Shown here piece by piece: positions 61,323-64,000 of a stretch of 64,000 nt of DNA. Below the pieces are notes generated by a model, which did no database searches, was not told where the DNA came from, and saw only the letters and a program-made list of their open reading frames with translations. Numbering within the stretch: position 1 is the stretch's first letter; the number at the start of each line of letters is the position of its first letter. The position numbers and the translations under genes are program-made. This DNA comes from Brevibacterium sp. W7.2 (GTDB lineage Bacteria; Actinomycetota; Actinomycetes; Actinomycetales; Brevibacteriaceae), in assembly GCF_018137945.1 (NCBI RefSeq), contig NZ_CP073089.1:3782001-3846000 (forward strand), given 5' to 3'.

Positions 61323-62546
61323 ATGCCACTCGCGCTCCTCGCACTCGCCATCGGCGGGTTCGGAATCGGACTCACGGAGTTCGTCATCATGGGCCTGCTG
61401 CCCGAGGTCGCCGCCGACTTCGCCGTCACGGAGACCGTCGCCGGCTACCTCATCTCCGGTTACGCCCTCGCCGTCGCGCTCGGCGCCATCCTCATCACCG
61501 TCGCCCTGACCAGGGTCAACCGCAAGACCGCGCTCGTCGGCCTCATGGTCCTCTTCATCATCGGCAACGCGCTCTCCGCCCTCGCCCCGACCTACGAGAT
61601 GATGATGATCGGGCGCATCGTCGCCGCCCTCTGCCACGGCGCGTTCTTCGGCATCGGCTCGGTCGTCGCCGCCGGACTCGTCGCCCCGAATCGGCAGGCC
61701 GCCGCCATCTCGATGATGTTCGCGGGCCTCACCAGCGCCAACGTCCTCGGCGTTCCCCTCGGCACGTTCCTCGGCCAGGCCGCCGGCTGGCGCTCGACCT
61801 TCTGGGCGATCGCGATCATCGGCATCATCGCCCTCGTCGGCATCGTCACCCTCATCCCCAGGGACGCCGGACGCGCGACCGCGACCGGCAGTATCCTCGG
61901 CGAGTTCCGGATCTTCCGCACGCCGCAGGTGTGGGCCTCGATCCTGCTCACCGTCCTCGGCTACGGCGGCATGTTCGGCGCCTTCACCTACATGGCGTTC
62001 ACCCTCACCGGCGTCTCCGGCTTCGCCGCCTCGACCGTGCCGTGGCTCCTCGTCCTCTTCGGCGTCGGACTCTTCATCGGCAACTTCCTCGGCGGGCGCG
62101 CCGCCGATCGGAGCCTCGGTGCCACTCTGCTCACCCTGCTCATCGGCCTCGTCGTCATCCTCGCCGTGTTCTCGCAGGTCGCAGGCTCGCAGCCGGCGAC
62201 GATCATCGCGCTCTTCCTCATGGGCGGCTTCGGCTTCGCCACCGTGCCGGCGCTGCAGATGCGCATCATGAACCATTCGGGGACGGCGCAGACCCTCGGG
62301 TCGGGCGCGAACATCGCCGCGTTCAACGTCGGCAACGCCTTCGGCGCCTGGGTCGGCGGACTGACGATCGCCGCGGGCCTCGGCTACGCCTCCCCGCTCT
62401 GGGCCGGCGCGCTCGTCACCCTGGCCGGCCTCGTCGTCTTCGTCATCGCCGGACTCTCCCGCGGGGGAGAGCTGCGCCGAGGCGGTCCGGCCTCCCGGGA
62501 CGAGTCGACGCGAGAGACCGCTGAGGCTCCGGCGACCGCGGGCTGA
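61323..62546 (+). CDS. MFS exporter, DHA1 family
   Basis: The 407-residue permease has 12 predicted helices; hallmarks are IGGFGIGLTEFVIMGLLPE in helix 1 and MMIGRIVAALCHGAFFGIG in helix 4. It is related to the Cmx/CmlR and YdhP-type drug exporters. GGAAGGA lies eight bases before the ATG. It is divergent from marR and thus probably induced by the same signal. Its substrate is unknown, though the neighbouring UvrA2 suggests a DNA-active compound. Confidence 0.9.
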   Translation: MPLALLALAIGGFGIGLTEFVIMGLLPEVAADFAVTETVAGYLISGYALAVALGAILITVALTRVNRKTALVGLMVLFIIGNALSALAPTYEMMMIGRIVAALCHGAFFGIGSVVAAGLVAPNRQAAAISMMFAGLTSANVLGVPLGTFLGQAAGWRSTFWAIAIIGIIALVGIVTLIPRDAGRATATGSILGEFRIFRTPQVWASILLTVLGYGGMFGAFTYMAFTLTGVSGFAASTVPWLLVLFGVGLFIGNFLGGRAADRSLGATLLTLLIGLVVILAVFSQVAGSQPATIIALFLMGGFGFATVPALQMRIMNHSGTAQTLGSGANIAAFNVGNAFGAWVGGLTIAAGLGYASPLWAGALVTLAGLVVFVIAGLSRGGELRRGGPASRDESTRETAEAPATAG

Positions 62547-62553
62547 GGTCTGC

Positions 62554-63237
62554 TCACCATGCCACCCGGATCGCCTCGGCGGCGCTGAGGGCGAGTTCGA
62601 CGGGCACTCCGTCGATGCTCACCCCGATCGCCGAGGCGGCCGGGTTGACGGCTGTCACCTGGAGAACCGTGCCGAGCACGATGCCGCGGGCCTTCAGGTA
62701 GCGCAGCAGTTCGGGGGAGCGATCGGAGACGCGGACGACGGTGACATCGCGACCGGGAGTCACCTCGGCGAGTGAGAGGTTCGGTGCCGCTTCGGTGCGA
62801 CCGTCGGCATCGGGGATCGGGTCCCCGTGCGGATCCCGGGTGGGGCCGCCGAGCACGGCATCCATCCGCTCGAGCACGAGGTCGGAGACCGCATGCTCGA
62901 GGCGGTCGGCTTCATCGTGGACCTGATCCCAGCTCAGTCCGAGCTTCTCGACGAGGTAGGTCTCGACGATCCGGTGCCGACGGACGATCTCGACGGCGAT
63001 CTCCCGCCCGGCCGGGGTGAGGGCGATCGCCCCATAGGGCTCGTAGTCGAGGTAGCCGTCCTTCGCGAGCTTCTTGAGGTTCGCCGAAACCGTCGAGGCG
63101 GTCACGCCCAGCTGTTCGGCGAGATCCGTCGTGGCGGGACGGCCTCCGGGCCATTCGTAGGCCTTCCAGATGAGGGTGACGTAGTCCTCGACCATGCGGG
63201 TGACTGCGGGACGTGGCACGTTGACCATTCTATGCAT
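62554..63237 (-). CDS. DtxR/MntR-family metal-dependent repressor
   Basis: The 227-residue dimeric regulator has an N-terminal winged helix (about 8-75; ATTDLAEQLGVTASTVSANLKKL). The metal-binding/dimer region has WDQVHDEADRLEHAVSD (about 102-118), the typical His/Glu ligands. A C-terminal FeoA-like SH3 domain (about 150-225) follows. Whether it senses Fe or Mn cannot be read from sequence. ATG 63237 has AGGA five bases upstream and begins seven bases after the exchanger stop, so both belong to one operon and the regulator may control its own transporter. Confidence 0.9.
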   Translation of the reverse strand: MHRMVNVPRPAVTRMVEDYVTLIWKAYEWPGGRPATTDLAEQLGVTASTVSANLKKLAKDGYLDYEPYGAIALTPAGREIAVEIVRRHRIVETYLVEKLGLSWDQVHDEADRLEHAVSDLVLERMDAVLGGPTRDPHGDPIPDADGRTEAAPNLSLAEVTPGRDVTVVRVSDRSPELLRYLKARGIVLGTVLQVTAVNPAASAIGVSIDGVPVELALSAAEAIRVAW

Positions 63238-63244
63238 GGGGATC

Positions 63245-64000
63245 CTACGCGCGCGGTCCCGTCGTCGCCCCCGCCTCGGCGGGGTCCGTCCTCTCCGCCG
63301 CGGCCGCCGTCAGCTGCGTCGTGCGGCGGAACGGGGCGGCAAGGGTCGGAATGATGTCCCTGCGGTGGAGGATGAGGAAGATGATCGCGAGGACGACCTG
63401 GATCGCCGAGAGCACGTAGCGTCCGGTCGTGTCGGTGACGAAGAACTGGATGCCGAAGAGCGCGGCGAGTCCGACCGCGGGGATCCAGTGGAAGCGCAGG
63501 GCCAGGATGATGGCGACGCCGAGGATGGTCTGCGTGGCCGTGAGCGTGAACTCCTCGACCTGCCGGGCGTCGAGGGGCAGCATCGTGTCGCCGCCGCCGA
63601 GGAAGTGGGCGACGGGCAGGGAGCCGACGAGCAGGCTCCACTGGTTGACCTTCGAGGCGATGAGCGTGGCGATCGCCGCACCGCCGAGTCCGCGGAGGGC
63701 GAACATCGCGGCGATGATGAACTCCGGTGACTCCGAGGCGAGCGGGGCGAGCCACTGGACGAGGAAGTAGGAGTCGATGCCGAGCGTCGAGCCGGAGGCC
63801 ACGAGCGCCTCGGCGAAGGGCTCAGCCGAGGTGAGGATGATCGCCGCGGAGACGATGAACATCGCCACGACGGTGACCCGGCGGGCCCGCGTCGGCATCG
63901 AGACGATGAGGGCTGCGGCGCCGACGAACTCCTCGTCGCTGGTGTCGGCGCCCTGGCCGGCCCGCCACAGGTAGAGCCCGAAGATGACGATGAGGCCGAT
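63245..64000 (-). CDS. Na+/Ca2+ exchanger-type membrane protein, N-terminus outside window
   Basis: The visible 251 C-terminal residues contain at least seven membrane helices. LASESPEFIIAAMFALRG is followed by a helix with KVNQWSLLVGSL, which matches the second alpha repeat of the CaCA cation/Ca exchanger superfamily. It continues in frame to the right edge with no start seen there. The DtxR-type gene follows on the same strand, so Mn or another divalent cation is as plausible a substrate as Ca. The C-terminal 20 residues are Ala/Thr/Pro-rich. Confidence 0.82.
   Translation of the reverse strand: MGLIVIFGLYLWRAGQGADTSDEEFVGAAALIVSMPTRARRVTVVAMFIVSAAIILTSAEPFAEALVASGSTLGIDSYFLVQWLAPLASESPEFIIAAMFALRGLGGAAIATLIASKVNQWSLLVGSLPVAHFLGGGDTMLPLDARQVEEFTLTATQTILGVAIILALRFHWIPAVGLAALFGIQFFVTDTTGRYVLSAIQVVLAIIFLILHRRDIIPTLAAPFRRTTQLTAAAAERTDPAEAGATTGPRA

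Overview
The window is about 64 kb of high-GC DNA from an actinobacterium. It most resembles Brevibacterium or a close relative in the Micrococcales. The evidence is the codon use, the DUF222/HNH proteins, the class E sortase and the conserved cell-division/kinase block ppiA - rhomboid - crgA - sortase - trpG - pknB - pknA - pbpA - rodA - pstP - fhaB - fhaA - tRNA-Leu. In many actinobacteria that block lies close to gyrA and dnaA. Here the DNA beyond ppiA holds other genes, so the origin itself is not visible. The genus call is an inference.

Layout. 1-4.1 kb: a truncated DUF222/HNH gene with a consensus-like promoter, a repeat-bearing spacer, a HAD phosphatase and an M50-like membrane protein. 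4.2-8.7 kb: a four-gene leftward sugar-phosphate ABC operon in the order ugpA-ugpE-ugpB-ugpC, the same order as in Mycobacterium tuberculosis. 9-20.7 kb: mostly short metabolic and regulatory units (PhzF, methyltransferase, VOC/MarR, VanZ, TetR/DUF1772, alcohol dehydrogenase, a family A DNA polymerase, a lipoprotein, NmrA-DUF1772 and AraC). Several are divergent regulator/target pairs with readable palindromic operators. 20.9-37.5 kb: tRNA-Leu(CAG) and the division/kinase block. Its first six genes (fhaA to pknA) are joined by 4-base start/stop overlaps, pknB has its own leader, and a group of DnaA-box-like sequences lies between crgA and the rhomboid gene.

37.5-49.9 kb: a glycolate-oxidase-type flavoprotein, a CynX-type MFS transporter overlapping argS, a full-length tricorn protease, a RibD-like reductase, a DyP peroxidase and small conserved genes. 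50-57.5 kb: a TetR-MFS pair, the complete second DUF222/HNH protein behind an AT-rich promoter island, and a succinate-semialdehyde dehydrogenase type enzyme. 57.7-64 kb: a small internally duplicated acidic protein, a resistance-type UvrA, a MarR repressor, an MFS exporter, a DtxR-type metal regulator and the start of a cation/Ca exchanger operon that runs off the edge.

How the genes work together. FhaA/FhaB, PstP, RodA, PbpA, PknA, PknB, CrgA and the sortase form the phosphorylation-controlled cell-wall and division module. UvrA2-MarR-MFS (58.2-62.5 kb) reads as one drug-response module. DtxR plus exchanger looks like metal homeostasis. The most unusual global signal is a 10-bp word, GCCGAGGCGG. 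I located 36 exact copies on the two strands, in genes and spacers alike, where base composition predicts one or two.
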